Made by a program: the position numbers and the translations under genes. This document shows positions 54,679 through 64,000 of a stretch of 64,000 nucleotides of DNA, in pieces. The number at the start of each line of letters is the position of its first letter. Positions within the stretch are counted from its first letter, which is position 1. The stretch covers positions 62,001 to 126,000 of the forward strand of contig NZ_BAWH01000006.1 in the NCBI RefSeq assembly GCF_000586435.1, written 5' to 3'. The DNA comes from Psychrobacter sp. JCM 18901. GTDB taxonomy: Bacteria; Pseudomonadota; Gammaproteobacteria; Pseudomonadales; Moraxellaceae. The notes under the pieces are model-generated. The model ran no database searches. It saw nothing but the letters and a program-made list of their open reading frames with translations, and was not told where the DNA came from.

Positions 54679-55341
54679 ATGAAAAAACTATATATTACCC
54701 GTACAGCGCCCAATCCGCGTAAAGCGCTTATCTTATTGGCTTCAAAAGGTATCGATGTCGATGACATGGATGATGTGGATGTGATCGATATTGATTTTGC
54801 GGCAAATGAGCAAATGTCAGAAGCATTTACGCAAATGAATCCGATGCAGACCGTACCTGTTTTGACCTTAGATGATGGTACAGTACTGAATGATTCTCAG
54901 GCAGTTTGTGAATATCTGGATCGTGTTTATGGTGAGCGCTCGGTGATGGGCAATGATGTGGTGCAGCGTGCGCAAGTGTGCTCTATGCGCCGTATTGCTG
55001 AATTTGAAGTCCTGTACAACTTGATGCTGGCGTTTCAACACAGCCACCCCTCAAAAGCTCAGCGAGTCGAACAAGTGCCAGAGTTTGTCGCGCCCTCTAT
55101 TGCCCGTGCTACCAAAGCCATGGCATATTTTGAGACGGCGTTAGTCGGCCGTGATTACTTGGTCGGTGAGCAACTAAGCTTTGCTGATATCGTGTTATAT
55201 CTGGGGTTAGACTTTGGCAAAATACTCAAGGTCAATCCTAATGAGCAAGGTGAAAACTTAGCACGGTTTTATCAAATGATGAATGAACGCTTCAGTATTA
55301 AAAATATGGCTAAAGCCAAACCTGCCAGTGTGAATGACTAA
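54679..55341 (+). CDS. Glutathione S-transferase family protein
   Basis: 220 residues, intact. The N-terminal thioredoxin fold has NPMQTVPVLTLDDGTVLNDSQAVCEYLD, containing the cis-Pro and the glutathione-binding SQ pair. The C-terminal helical domain has the N-capping LVGEQLSFADIVLYLGLDF. An insert rich in Asp (DVDDMDDVDVIDIDF) lies between strand 1 and the Pro loop. The substrate is unknown. AAGGAGTTTGCT precedes the ATG at 54679, which is preferred over the open-frame start at 54601. Confidence 0.88.
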   Translation: MKKLYITRTAPNPRKALILLASKGIDVDDMDDVDVIDIDFAANEQMSEAFTQMNPMQTVPVLTLDDGTVLNDSQAVCEYLDRVYGERSVMGNDVVQRAQVCSMRRIAEFEVLYNLMLAFQHSHPSKAQRVEQVPEFVAPSIARATKAMAYFETALVGRDYLVGEQLSFADIVLYLGLDFGKILKVNPNEQGENLARFYQMMNERFSIKNMAKAKPASVND

Positions 55342-55347
55342 AAGGTT

Positions 55348-55523
55348 CTAGGGCGTGTCCTCAATTCAATCGATAGTTATCTAAATGGGTTAAAAATGGC
55401 TAAATCTTGCCAAATGGCGTCAAATAGCTGACTAATATCTCGATATTATCTGCGCTATTTTCCTTGTTTGACTGCCATTTATCTCATTTTTATCACCATT
55501 TTTAAAATGAGGATACGCCCTAG
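55348..55523. mobile_element. 176-bp MITE-like hairpin element
   Basis: Termini CTAGGGCGTGTCCTCA and TGAGGATACGCCCTAG are 16-bp inverted repeats with one mismatch. Further in, AAATGGCGTCAAA faces TTTGACTGCCATTT, and the centre is AATATCTCGATATT, so the whole element can fold as one long imperfect hairpin. No coding capacity. CTAG at both outer ends could be a target duplication or part of the repeat. It separates the GST-family gene (stop 55341) from its likely terminator at 55587. Confidence 0.7.
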
Positions 55524-55586
55524 AAAAATAGTTTAAATCATAAAATTTATCTATTAACCTATCCGATAAATTGCTCGCTATAAAGC

Positions 55587-55620
55587 AAAACAGCTAACCT
55601 CAATCGTTAGCTGTTTTTTT
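55587..55620 (+). terminator. Terminator, probably of the GST-family gene
   Basis: AAAACAGCTAAC and GTTAGCTGTTTT form a perfect 12-bp stem and T tract. It is 245 bases from the gene stop because the MITE lies between. Confidence 0.8.
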
Positions 55621-55828
55621 TATGAAATATAATAAAAATCAACATTTCGTTACATAGGTTAATAGAGCCAAGGTTATAGTGGTTAATCTAGCTTAGTTAT
55701 ATCAATTATATTTTTAAAACGTTCATTAAAGAGGAATGCTTTTAAATTATGACTTCTTTTGAATAGGTTTTTTAAAATATAGATGGTACGCGAGATAAGT
55801 TGTACAAGCTTACTAAGAGGTATGTAAT

Positions 55829-56778
55829 ATGGTAGGTAGCCGAAATAAGCCAACGTTAAAACTACTGCTATTACCCAGTATGATGGCAGTTAGTTTGATG
55901 CTAAGTGCGTGTCAAAAAGAAGCGGCGTCTAGCGAGAATGATACATCGCAGGGTACTGAAGCTGGCGAGATGACAGACTCAGCCGTAAGTGAAGATCTGG
56001 TATCTAGTATGAGCCTACATCAGACGAATCTGAACCTGTTGAATTAACTGCTCAAGAAAAGCTGACGACCACCTTATCTCATCATCGTTGGACGTTAGTA
56101 AATGCAGTCGATGCCAATGAACAACTTATGGCTGAATTTGCGAATATCAACAGTCAGGTAACGCTTGCATTCAACCAGTATCAAGGGCAAGATACGCTAA
56201 GCTATAGCGTAGGCTGTAATACGATTAGTGCTGGCTATCAGTTAAAAGGGCATACCTTAACTACTGAAGAGGGTATGAGTACGAAGATGTCTTGTGGCGA
56301 GTTAGATATGGCAGAAAACACCTTAAACACTTTGATGCAGGGCAGTAGTGAGTTCAAAATTGATCAAGGCGATAATCCAGTATTAACCCAGTTTACCGAC
56401 GATGATGTAACTCTGGTTTGGAATGGTAGGCTTACTGCACAAGCGAAATATAACAGTAAGGGTGAAACGGTGTTTTGGGCAGTAAACGCCGAAACTGTAC
56501 CTTGCGAAGCAAGCAAACCTGAGCAGTGTTTACAAGTTAAGCCTATTACTTATAATGATCAAGGTATTAAAACTCATGAAGGACAGTGGCGAGTATTCGT
56601 TGGTGAGATCGATGGCTATCAGCATGACAGCAAACACGAAGAAGTATTACGCTTACAACGCTATCCACTATATATCGATGAATTATCAGAGACCAGTGAG
56701 CCAACTAAAGATGATACTGCTGATGAAAAGTATGCCTATATATTGGATGCTGTCATTGAAAGTGCAGTTGTAGAGTAG
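55829..56778 (+). CDS. META-domain/DUF4377-like lipoprotein
   Basis: About 316 residues after one repair near 56010. The signal peptide ends in lipobox LSAC (Cys28). A Ser/Glu/Asp-rich linker follows, then a META/HslJ-like region (HHRWTLVNAVDANEQ, NTISAGYQLKGHTL, MSCGELDMAENTL) and a C-terminal DUF4377-like part (CLQVKPITYNDQG, QWRVFVGEIDGYQH). Such proteins are linked in the literature to heat or stress resistance, but the role is not firm. It is monocistronic, with a terminator downstream. Confidence 0.8.
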
Positions 56779-56815
56779 CTTACTGTATTTTGAGCTGTGA
56801 AATGCTCATAGCCAT

Positions 56816-56848
56816 AAAAACACGCGTCTAATAGCGCGTGTTTTTTTT
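56816..56848 (+). terminator. Terminator after the META-domain lipoprotein
   Basis: AAAAACACGCG and CGCGTGTTTTT stem with extra T residues. Confidence 0.8.
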
Positions 56849-56923
56849 ATGGGGTGTCTAATTTGCTGTTTATCTATTTTGACGATTGTTTGCTCTAACG
56901 CTCAGCTATTTTGACGCTGATCT

Positions 56924-57508
56924 TTAACGTAAGTTACCTAAATCTTCTTCGGTCAAACGCCAACGGCCTTTCTTTTTAGAAGCACCGCGGCCACGCATGG
57001 CGCTATTCAATATCAGTTTGTTCATTGAATGGCTTGAGTGAGCATGACAGATGGCGCAGGCAAGACCATCGGCAGCATCTTGTTGCGGCACGACTTCTAA
57101 CGCTAATATCCGGCACACCATCTCTTGCACTTGTTCTTTGGCCGCTGCTCCATAGCCACAGACGGCTTGTTTGATTTGCCGAGCCGTATATTCTGATACT
57201 TCTAAATCTAGTGCAACCATCGCTGCAATCGCTGCACCTCGTGCTTGCCCAAGCTTAAGTGCAGAATCAGGGTTTTCTGCCATAAATACTTGCTCAATCG
57301 CCGTATAGATAGGCTCGTCTGCGTATTTTAAATGATGCTGTGTGATACGGGTTAGTCCATTAAAGATACGCTTGAGGCGTTCAGGCATCTCTTTGGTATC
57401 TGTACGAATCGTCCCTGCATCGATATAGGTCAGCTTGTCACCTGTCTGCTGTACTATCCCATAACCGGTCATGCGTGACCCTGGGTCAATGCCTATAATA
57501 ATTGCCAT
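56924..57508 (-). CDS. ruvC: Crossover junction endodeoxyribonuclease RuvC
   Basis: Resolves Holliday junctions. 194 residues, intact. Catalytic acids are in [35 protein letters not shown] and [15 protein letters not shown]. The basic C-terminal tail ([14 protein letters not shown]) is somewhat longer than in E. coli. ruvA and ruvB are not adjacent. Confidence 0.96.
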   Translation of the reverse strand: MAIIIGIDPGSRMTGYGIVQQTGDKLTYIDAGTIRTDTKEMPERLKRIFNGLTRITQHHLKYADEPIYTAIEQVFMAENPDSALKLGQARGAAIAAMVALDLEVSEYTARQIKQAVCGYGAAAKEQVQEMVCRILALEVVPQQDAADGLACAICHAHSSHSMNKLILNSAMRGRGASKKKGRWRLTEEDLGNLR

Positions 57509-57767
57509 AATATTCCGTCTTGCTTACCTGTCATTTTATATTCAGTCCTATAGAAATCGGATATGGAGTCAGACTCGCTTAGCCTACTGCTAGTAGCACT
57601 GACGTTTGTCTTCCTTGTATCCAAATTATATTGTACCGACTATATGGCTTAAAAATTAGCCTTAAGTTTGATAGTATAGCAACCAATCCCCATATACATC
57701 ATATGTTAGCCATTTTAATTTTCATGGCGCTCAATTTATTGGTTTTTATTTTATAGGACGACACTTT

Positions 57768-58400
57768 ATGGGTCAGATAGTTGGTATAGCCATCGTTTGG
57801 TTTATTATCGAGATGCTACTGTGGTATTTGCTTGCTCAGTTTATGAGCGGCTGGTGGGTGTTTATGTGGTTTATTATCGCCGCGGTTATCGGTATCTCTT
57901 TGATGCGCAAAGGTATGGCTGCTCTTAATCCAATGGCACAGCAAATGAAAGCTGGTGGCATGATGAACCTGCGATGCGTCCGCCAGAGACCACGATGATT
58001 AAGAGTATCGCGATGGCAGCTGCAGGTATTTTACTGCTTATTCCTGGGGTACTTAGTGATTTGATGGCGCTGTTAGTAGTATTACCACCTGTGCAGAAAA
58101 AGCTAAAAGACTTGGCCAATAATTACGTCATGAATAACCAGCAAAAAAATGATGGAAATGATGGCCAAGCAGATGGGTGGTCAAATGGGCGGCGGTCAAA
58201 ATCCGTTTGGCGGTGCTGGTGGTATGGGCGGTCAAAACCCGTTCGGTGGTGCAGGTGGCATGAATGGTCAGAATCCGTTTGGTCAACAGCAGCAAAACCC
58301 ATTTGGTGATGTGTTTAAACAGCATACTACGGTTGATGGTACTGCCAAAAACATCCCTAAAGATGTAAAAAAGATTACCAAGTCTGCTAATGACGAATAA
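57768..58400 (+). CDS. fxsA: FxsA family membrane protein with NPFG repeats
   Basis: About 210 residues; compensating indels near 57968 (a C missing) and 58143 (an A extra). Helices: VGIAIVWFIIEMLLWYLLAQF, WWVFMWFIIAAVIGISL and MAAAGILLLIPGVLSDLMALL, which are the FxsA core (in E. coli linked to resistance to F-excluded phage T7). After VLPPVQKKLK the tail is unusual: Met/Gln-rich, then Gly-rich with four NPFG units in QNPFGGAGGM-type repeats (about residues 138-180), ending in a Lys-rich stretch. Confidence 0.88.
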
Positions 58401-58425
58401 CTATTCAGTTAAATCGTAAGCATAA

Positions 58426-58461
58426 AAAAGCCCCTCTCGTCGATGACGAAAGGGGCTTTTT
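58426..58461. terminator. Terminator between fxsA and 6S RNA
   Basis: AAAAAGCCCCT and AGGGGCTTTTT form an 11-bp stem between converging units. Confidence 0.75.
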
Positions 58462-58509
58462 AGTGGTAGTGAATAAATTATAAGAAATATATTTACTAAC
58501 CGAATGAAA

Positions 58510-58696
58510 CAACCGAAGTGCCGCTGTAAGATGGTGACCCATGAACCGTGAAGTTCAGCGGATGCGTCATCATCTCTGCAGGTTTCCTGATACACCGCAA
58601 GCGGTGCAGGCATACACAATGAGACAATAGGTACCACATCCTGGTAAAGCATTATCGGCTCAGGGAATAAACATCTACTAGCCAACACTTCAGAAT
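58510..58696 (-). ncRNA. ssrS: 6S RNA
   Basis: Read on the minus strand, the 5' half contains CCCTGAGCCGATAATGCTTT, which matches the conserved block of E. coli 6S RNA (CCCTGAGCCGATA), followed by a GGATGTGG element. The 3' half contains TTCACGGTTCATGGGT and CTTACAGCGGC. The ends pair as CTGAAGTG with CACTTCGG to give the closing stem. Length about 187, as expected. 6S RNA mimics an open promoter and binds the sigma-70 holoenzyme in stationary phase. An overlapping 95-codon open frame is not a gene. Confidence 0.85.
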
Positions 58697-58702
58697 AGTT
58701 TT

Positions 58703-58731
58703 ATCTTAACCAATGAAAAGAGTGATTGCAA
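58703..58731 (-). promoter_or_regulatory. Sigma-70 promoter of 6S RNA
   Basis: TTGCAA (58731-58726) and TAAGAT (58708-58703) on the minus strand with exact 17-base spacing; the predicted start is an A about seven bases downstream, near 58696, where the 6S closing stem begins. Confidence 0.75.
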
Positions 58732-58947
58732 GTCTGAATTACAGATTGATACGTAGCTTGGTTGGTTGGCCGCACTTATATTGTCTTATCTAGAAAAAAA
58801 CGTCATAAGATAACCCTATAAAATTATTCATAAACTCACGAAAAATGCTCAGTTTTTCAGCTATTTCAAGATGTGTGTTAATATAGAGGGCTTTATATTC
58901 CCTTACACAGCATTATAGGCGTTCATTCACTCGAGGAGCGGTAATAT

Positions 58948-60606
58948 ATGACCAGTACCCAACAAGCATCAGACTCTATTGATAATAATAAAACACAGCT
59001 TAGCAATAACCAAGACGGTGCACAGAATAAAAAAATACCGCATGTCTTGATGATATTGGACGGCTTTGGTCATCGTGAAGAAGATAAAGATAACGCCATC
59101 GCTGCTGCCAATATGCCAAATTTAGACAAGATTTATCAGCAATATCCTCATGGGCTGATTTCAGCTTCAGGGGAAGATGTTGGTTTGCCAGATGGTCAGT
59201 TTGGTAATTCAGAAGTTGGTCACATGAATTTAGGGGCGGGGCGTGTTCTTTATCAGGACTCAACTCGTATCTCAAGTGAGCTTGCCAATCGTGAATTTTA
59301 TAAGAACGAAGCATTGGTCAATGCGGTAAAAGCGGCTAATGAGCGTGGCGGTAACGTCCATATTATGGGCTTGCTTTCTGATGGCGGCGTCCACTCTCAT
59401 CAAGACCATATCGAAGGTATGTGTCATTCAGCATTGGTCCATGGTGCCAAGAATGTCTTTATTCATTGTTTCTTAGATGGTCGTGATACCCCGCCTAAAT
59501 CTGCTGATAAGTATATCAATCGTCTGCGAGATTATATCAATAAGTTGAATGCTCATTACGAAGGTGGCCGCGTACAGATTGCAAGTATCATCGGTCGCTA
59601 CTATGCAATGGATCGTGACAATCGTTGGGATCGCGTACAAAAAGCTTATGAGCTGATTACTGAAGGTAAAGCTGATCGTCTATCGACACGGGCAGATGGT
59701 GCTGTTCAAGCTGCTTATAAAGCGCGTGAGACCGATGAGTTTGTCAGTCCAACGACCGTAATTGGACGTGATGAAGTGCCATATACTGTCAATGATAACG
59801 ACGCACTTATTTTTATGAATTTCCGTGCTGACCGTGCTCGTGAGCTTGCCCAAGCGTTTGTCTTGCCAGATCATGAGTTTTCTGGATTTGCGCGCCAAAA
59901 ACAGCCAAAACTGGCGGCGTTTGTGATGCTAACTAAGTATTCAGATGTCCTAGCTGATAATCCAAAAACCAGCATTGCTTACTACCCAACGTCTCTGGCC
60001 AACACACTGGGAGAGTACTTGCAGGATCAAGGAAAAACCCAGCTGCGTATCGCTGAAACTGAAAAATATGCGCATGTGACGTTTTTCTTTAGTGGCGGCC
60101 GCGAAGAAGAGTATCAGGGCGAGACCCGTATATTAGTGCCATCTCCAGACGTTGCGACTTATGATCTACAGCCTGAGATGAGTGCACCTGAAGTCACTGA
60201 TAAACTAGTAGAAGCGATTGAGTCTGGTAAGTATGATGTATTGGTGGTCAATTACGCCAATGGTGATATGGTTGGACACACAGGTATCTTTGATGCTGCG
60301 GTAAAAGCGGTAGAGGCTTTGGATGTATGCGTTGGCCGTATCGAGTCAGCGGTGCGTGCTGCTGGTGGTGATATGCTTATCACAGCCGATCATGGTAACT
60401 GCGAGCAGATGCAAGACTATGAAAGCGGACAAGTACATACGCAGCATACGACAGAGCATGTACCATTGATTTATGTGGGCGAGCAAAAGCTACAAGTACG
60501 CCGTGGCGGTAAACTTAGTGATGTGGCACCGACTATTTTATCATTGATGAACGTTGACGCCCCTACTGAAATGACAGGTGAGAGCTTATTGGTTCCAGCA
60601 GTCTAG
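58948..60606 (+). CDS. gpmI: 2,3-bisphosphoglycerate-independent phosphoglycerate mutase
   Basis: Manganese-dependent glycolytic mutase, 552 residues, intact. The phosphoserine site is [59 protein letters not shown] and [11 protein letters not shown] carry metal and substrate ligands. The first 28 or so residues are a polar, Asn/Gln-rich extension absent from E. coli GpmI; a downstream start has no clear support. GAGGAGCGGTAAT precedes the ATG. Confidence 0.96.
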   Translation: MTSTQQASDSIDNNKTQLSNNQDGAQNKKIPHVLMILDGFGHREEDKDNAIAAANMPNLDKIYQQYPHGLISASGEDVGLPDGQFGNSEVGHMNLGAGRVLYQDSTRISSELANREFYKNEALVNAVKAANERGGNVHIMGLLSDGGVHSHQDHIEGMCHSALVHGAKNVFIHCFLDGRDTPPKSADKYINRLRDYINKLNAHYEGGRVQIASIIGRYYAMDRDNRWDRVQKAYELITEGKADRLSTRADGAVQAAYKARETDEFVSPTTVIGRDEVPYTVNDNDALIFMNFRADRARELAQAFVLPDHEFSGFARQKQPKLAAFVMLTKYSDVLADNPKTSIAYYPTSLANTLGEYLQDQGKTQLRIAETEKYAHVTFFFSGGREEEYQGETRILVPSPDVATYDLQPEMSAPEVTDKLVEAIESGKYDVLVVNYANGDMVGHTGIFDAAVKAVEALDVCVGRIESAVRAAGGDMLITADHGNCEQMQDYESGQVHTQHTTEHVPLIYVGEQKLQVRRGGKLSDVAPTILSLMNVDAPTEMTGESLLVPAV

Positions 60607-60679
60607 GCCAGTCGAGTTAAACCACAGTACTTGAATGACTGTGGTTTATACTGATTTGACAGCTGTACCAGGAGATATT

Positions 60680-60718
60680 AAAAAGGAAAGGATAACCTAT
60701 TATCCTTTCCTTTTTTTG
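60680..60718 (+). terminator. Terminator of gpmI
   Basis: AAAAAGGAAAGGATA and TATCCTTTCCTTTTT form a perfect 15-bp stem with a T tract. Confidence 0.85.
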
Positions 60719-60828
60719 TGATACATTTTACTTAATTTACTTGCAATACTATGCTAGTTCGAAATATACGTTTGGTGCTATCTTATAAGTCGCTATATAA
60801 CGATAAATTCGTCTTCTCTATTATTCAA

Positions 60829-62311
60829 ATGAGTTTTTTTATGCAGCCTATTTCTTTTGCACGTTCTTTTTTATCCAAAGGGTTAAGTAAATCAGTAGGG
60901 AAGGCATCAGTCGCGTCCAAGATTTTGCAGCCTGCAATTTTAATAGGTGTGCTTGGTTGTGCGATTAGCGTAAATGCACAAGCAGCAGTGGGAGCTTCTA
61001 CAAATAATGATAATCCTACGAATGGTCTACAGCTCATCAGTTTGAATGCAGATGAGATAGCGGATGAAAACGACGCTGATAATTTATCTAACATTGCTGA
61101 TATGCTAGATGTCGCTGATGAGCCAGATGACTCGATAGATAGTGTGCCAGATGAAAGCGCGCTAACGGATGATGCCGATGATATTGATACGGAGATTCCA
61201 GCAGAAGTTGCACAAGTATCGCTAAATGCTATCTCTCCTGAGACGCTAAAGACATTTGTGGCTGTTGTAGATTTAATACGTCGTCAATACGTCGATGCGG
61301 TCAATGATGAAGAGTTATTTAGCAATGCGATGAGCGGTATGCTGACCAAACTTGATAGCCATGCTGAGTTTTTGGACGCAGAAGCTTATGAGAATCTGCG
61401 TGCTTTCACTGAGGGCGACGTTGGTGATATTGGTATTAAGGTTAATTACCAGCCAGAGGCAGGTTATTGGGTTGTGACAGAGGTTATCGATGATTCACCT
61501 GCAGACAAAAAAAGGCATCGCAGTTGGTGATTATTTGCATCAGGTTGATGAGTTTAAGCTAGACGAAGGGCGACAGGTCAACGACGTTGAGCAGATTTTG
61601 ACGGGTATTGCTGGTACGCAGGTAGATATTATCACTTCTAAAGCTGGTCGCCGTAAGCACACAACGACGTTGCAGCGTAATAATAGTCATCCGCAGATTG
61701 TCGAGACCAAACTGGTTGATGCATTGCCATTGTTAAATTACCGGCGTTTCAAAACAACAGCCGTGAGAAGTTGTTAGAAGGTTTAATTAACCTAAACGCT
61801 CCGATATCAGGCATTTTACTAGATATGCGTGATAATCCAGGTGGCGTACTGACATCAGCAGTGAGCGTGGCCAGTTTATTTATGGATGATACCGATGTGG
61901 TGCAGGTGCAAGCACGTCAAAATAAATCACGCGTACTATCGACCCAAGGTGATGCGATACTTAAACCTTTGCCATTAGTGGTATTACAAAATCGCTATTC
62001 AGCATCAGCAGCAGAGGTGCTTGCTAGTAGTTTACAAGCACAAAAACGCGCTACTATTATCGGTGAAGTTAGCTATGGTAAGGGCTCAGTACAATCAGTC
62101 ATACCGTTAAACGATGAGCAAGCCGTCAAATTGACTGTGGCCAATTATATGACGGCAGAAGGCAAACAAATAGATGAGATCGGCGTAGAGCCTAATGTGA
62201 CTTTATCGGGCAGTGAAAATACGTGGGAGCAGCAAGCATTAGAAATAGTAAAGGCGCGCGCGCTTGGTTCTGGCATTCGCTTTGTTAGAAAAAAATGCTA
62301 CGAAAGAATAG
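60829..62311 (+). CDS. C-terminal processing protease (S41 family, CtpA type)
   Basis: Periplasmic serine protease with Ser-Lys chemistry, about 494 residues after repairs near 61506 (A7), 61738 and the A7 run at 62289. A signal peptide ends near VNAQA. Residues about 70-125 are strongly acidic (Asp/Glu repeats). Then come the S41 N-terminal part (VVDLIRRQYVDAVNDEELF, LDSHAEFLDAEAY), a PDZ domain (DIGIKVNYQ, GIAVGDYLHQVD) and the protease core DMRDNPGGVL, with Ser in YSASAAEVLA and Lys in SYGKGSVQ. The last repair gives a stop at 62309-62311; as read the frame runs to 62328. Confidence 0.9.
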
Positions 62312-62323
62312 AATTTCGTAGCA
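62289..62323 (-). terminator. Terminator of the pilR-type gene, overlapping the ctpA 3' end
   Basis: On the minus strand TGCTACGAAA and TTTCGTAGCA form a perfect 10-bp stem with an 8-base loop, then seven T. It overlaps the last ctpA codons and could serve both units. Confidence 0.75.
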
Positions 62324-62385
62324 ATTAATTAACAGCACATACCATTCAACGCTTAAAAATATTTGATGATGACGTTCAAAAGAAA

Positions 62386-64000
62386 CTAGTCGAACGCATC
62401 TTCAGAAATTTCGAGCTTTTTCATACGGTAGCGTAAAGAGCGAAAGGTGGTTCCTAATAATTCAGCTGCTTGGGTTTTGTTCCAGCCAGTTTGTTTGAGT
62501 GCCGTGATAATCAGCTGCTTTTCTTGTTCCTGCAAATAATGCTCTAACCCTTGAGGCGGTAATTGACCGTCGAACAATTCTGGTAAACCTGATATGTCTT
62601 TAGAAGTTTCTTGTTGGGCGGTGGAGTCAAGGAGCGACTCTTCGTCATGAGTACTTGCTACGTTGGTTGACGAACTATCATTACTAGTTGACGAATGCTG
62701 AACCATTGAAGGGTAGTGGTTGGTGTTAGTACGATAAGGATGTAAATTGGTTGCCTTTTGCTCAACCTGCGTCGCTATATTGCGACTAGATTGAATGACT
62801 TGCTCACCGTCTTTTGTAGATTGGTCTGTAGATTGAACGTCTATTTGATTTTCTAAGTTACGGGCAAGTAGCTCAGAGCTATCGATAGCTGAGCTATGAT
62901 TTTGCTCTTGTGTATTTACAAGCTCAGTTTCAATGTCAGGAAGACCTAAATGACTAACGTCAATGTATGAGGTTTCAGCTAACGTAACTGCACGCTCCAG
63001 TAAGTTACGTAGTTCACGGACATTACCCGCAAAATCGTGGCGTTGTAAGCGTTCGCAGGCTTCCATCGTCAATGACGGCGGCGACTCTAATTGCCAGTCA
63101 TCAGCAATCATCGCCAAAAAGTGGTCTGCTAATACAGGAATATCATCACGGCGTGCATTAAGTGTTGGAAGCTTTAGCTCAATGACATTGATGCGATAAT
63201 ATAAGTCTTGTCGAAATGCACCATCTTGTACCAATTGGCTCAGGTCTTTGTGAGTGGCAGACAAAATGCGGATGTCTACTGGAACTTCTTTTGTATCACC
63301 AATTGCCCTTACTGTTTTTTCTTGAATGGCACGTAACAATTTAACCTGCATGGCTAAAGGTAAGTCTGCTACTTCATCTAAAAATAACGTGCCACCATTG
63401 GCTTGCTGGAATAACCCTTGTTTATCAGCGACAGCCCCTGTAAAGCTGCCTTTTTTATGACCAAAAAAACTCCGACTCCATTAACTCCGATGGTATCGCA
63501 CCGCAGTTCACTGGTACAAAGCTGCCATGACGCCGTGGACTTAAATCGTGGATCAATCTGGCGACCACTTCTTTACCTGTGCCAGAAGCGCCCGATAAAA
63601 ACACAGGTGCCTGTGAGCGTGCTAGCTTTAAAATGGTATTTTTGAGGGGATGCATGACAGCAGAATTACCAATCAATCTACTATCTAGCATTTTCTGTTC
63701 AGGAGAGCATTCCGGTGCGGCCTGTACTTCGTTATCTTGATGAATAACTTTTATGGCATTCTCTACCAGTTGGCGCAAACGTGGTAGTTCTAGCGGTTTA
63801 TTGACAAAATCGAAGGCACCAAGCTTTAATGCCTCAATAGCTAAATCCATGCTGCCATGAGCCGTGATCACCGCTATTGGAATATTAGAGCTATTGCTAA
63901 TTTCTTTTACCAGCTCCAGTCCAGAGCCATCTGGCAGTTTTAAGTCCGTCAGACAGAAATCGTAGTCATTGTCTTGCCAAAACGTTCTTGCTTGCGACAA
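62386..64000 (-). CDS. pilR: NtrC-family response regulator, PilR type (partial at window edge)
   Basis: Sigma-54 activator; PilR controls type IV pilin expression with the sensor PilS. The N-terminus runs off the right edge. Visible: receiver domain with the phospho-Asp in [12 protein letters not shown] and the AITAHGSMD-type switch; AAA+ domain with Walker [17 protein letters not shown] as in known PilR, Walker B GGTLFLDE and [14 protein letters not shown]-terminal Fis-type helix-turn-helix ([20 protein letters not shown]). One T insertion near 63465 breaks the frame at [11 protein letters not shown]. An unusual Ser/Thr/Gln/Asn-rich linker of about 130 residues separates AAA+ and DNA-binding parts. 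Confidence 0.9.

Noticed and set aside
58190-58320. GGTCAAAACCCGTTTGG-type DNA repeats as a CRISPR-like array
   Set aside because: The repeats are in frame inside fxsA and encode NPFG units; there are no spacers of constant length.
58401-58688. 95-codon minus-strand open frame as a gene
   Set aside because: It lies over the 6S RNA gene and a terminator, has no ribosome site and no protein-like composition.

Overview
The window looks like a chromosomal segment of a Psychrobacter-like gammaproteobacterium (Moraxellaceae). This rests on moderate-to-low G+C, protein character and gene content (rplU-rpmA, an AdeIJK/AcrAB-OprM-type pump, the Ccm cytochrome c genes, a PilR-type regulator, DUF445). 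No 16S gene is present, so the genus is an inference.

The main technical caveat is assembly quality. At least 50 single-base indels break genes that must be intact in a living cell (rplU, rpmA, rplM, adk, glnS, trpS, mrdA, scpA, ppiB, lpxH). Most lie in A/T runs of 6-8 bases, a few in short C or G runs. Restoring one base recovers family-typical proteins almost every time. I therefore annotate whole genes across these breaks and say where they are, and do not call pseudogenes.

Bases 1-16500 are accessory. The left edge has the end of one unknown gene and a small secreted protein. Positions 1078-9984 hold a five-gene defence operon: hsdM, hsdS, an OLD-like ATPase with a C-terminal TOPRIM domain, hsdR, and a YgjP/DUF45-type metallopeptidase. 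Genes overlap by ATGA or are separated by 30 bases or less. The OLD-like nuclease inside a type I restriction operon is the best candidate in the window for an under-described system. Next come an SMP-30-type lactonase, an iron alcohol dehydrogenase and an orphan TRAP solute-binding lipoprotein. After these lies an integration module (two small unknowns, tyrosine integrase, excisionase-like protein, XRE regulator) abutting the 3' end of tRNA-Val(GAC), the usual site of such elements.

Bases 16500-38000 carry glutathionyl-hydroquinone reductase, hemB, a complete tripartite RND pump on the minus strand (MFP, RND, outer membrane lipoprotein), ispB divergent from rplU-rpmA, lolA, scpB/scpA, trpS, an LpxL-type acyltransferase, rplM-rpsI, rsmD and mrdA.

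Bases 38500-64000 carry a DUF445 membrane protein, the ccmF-ccmG-ccmH-ccmI cluster, adk, secB, grxC, a membrane-anchored rhodanese, rsgA divergent from orn, lpxH, ppiB, glnS, a 1-Cys peroxiredoxin, a GST-family protein followed by a 176-bp hairpin MITE, a META/DUF4377-like lipoprotein, ruvC, fxsA, a 6S RNA gene with a clear promoter, gpmI, a CtpA-type protease and a partial pilR at the right edge. Most transcription units end in recognisable intrinsic terminators, many built on the same AAAAGCCCC/GGGGCTTTT stem.
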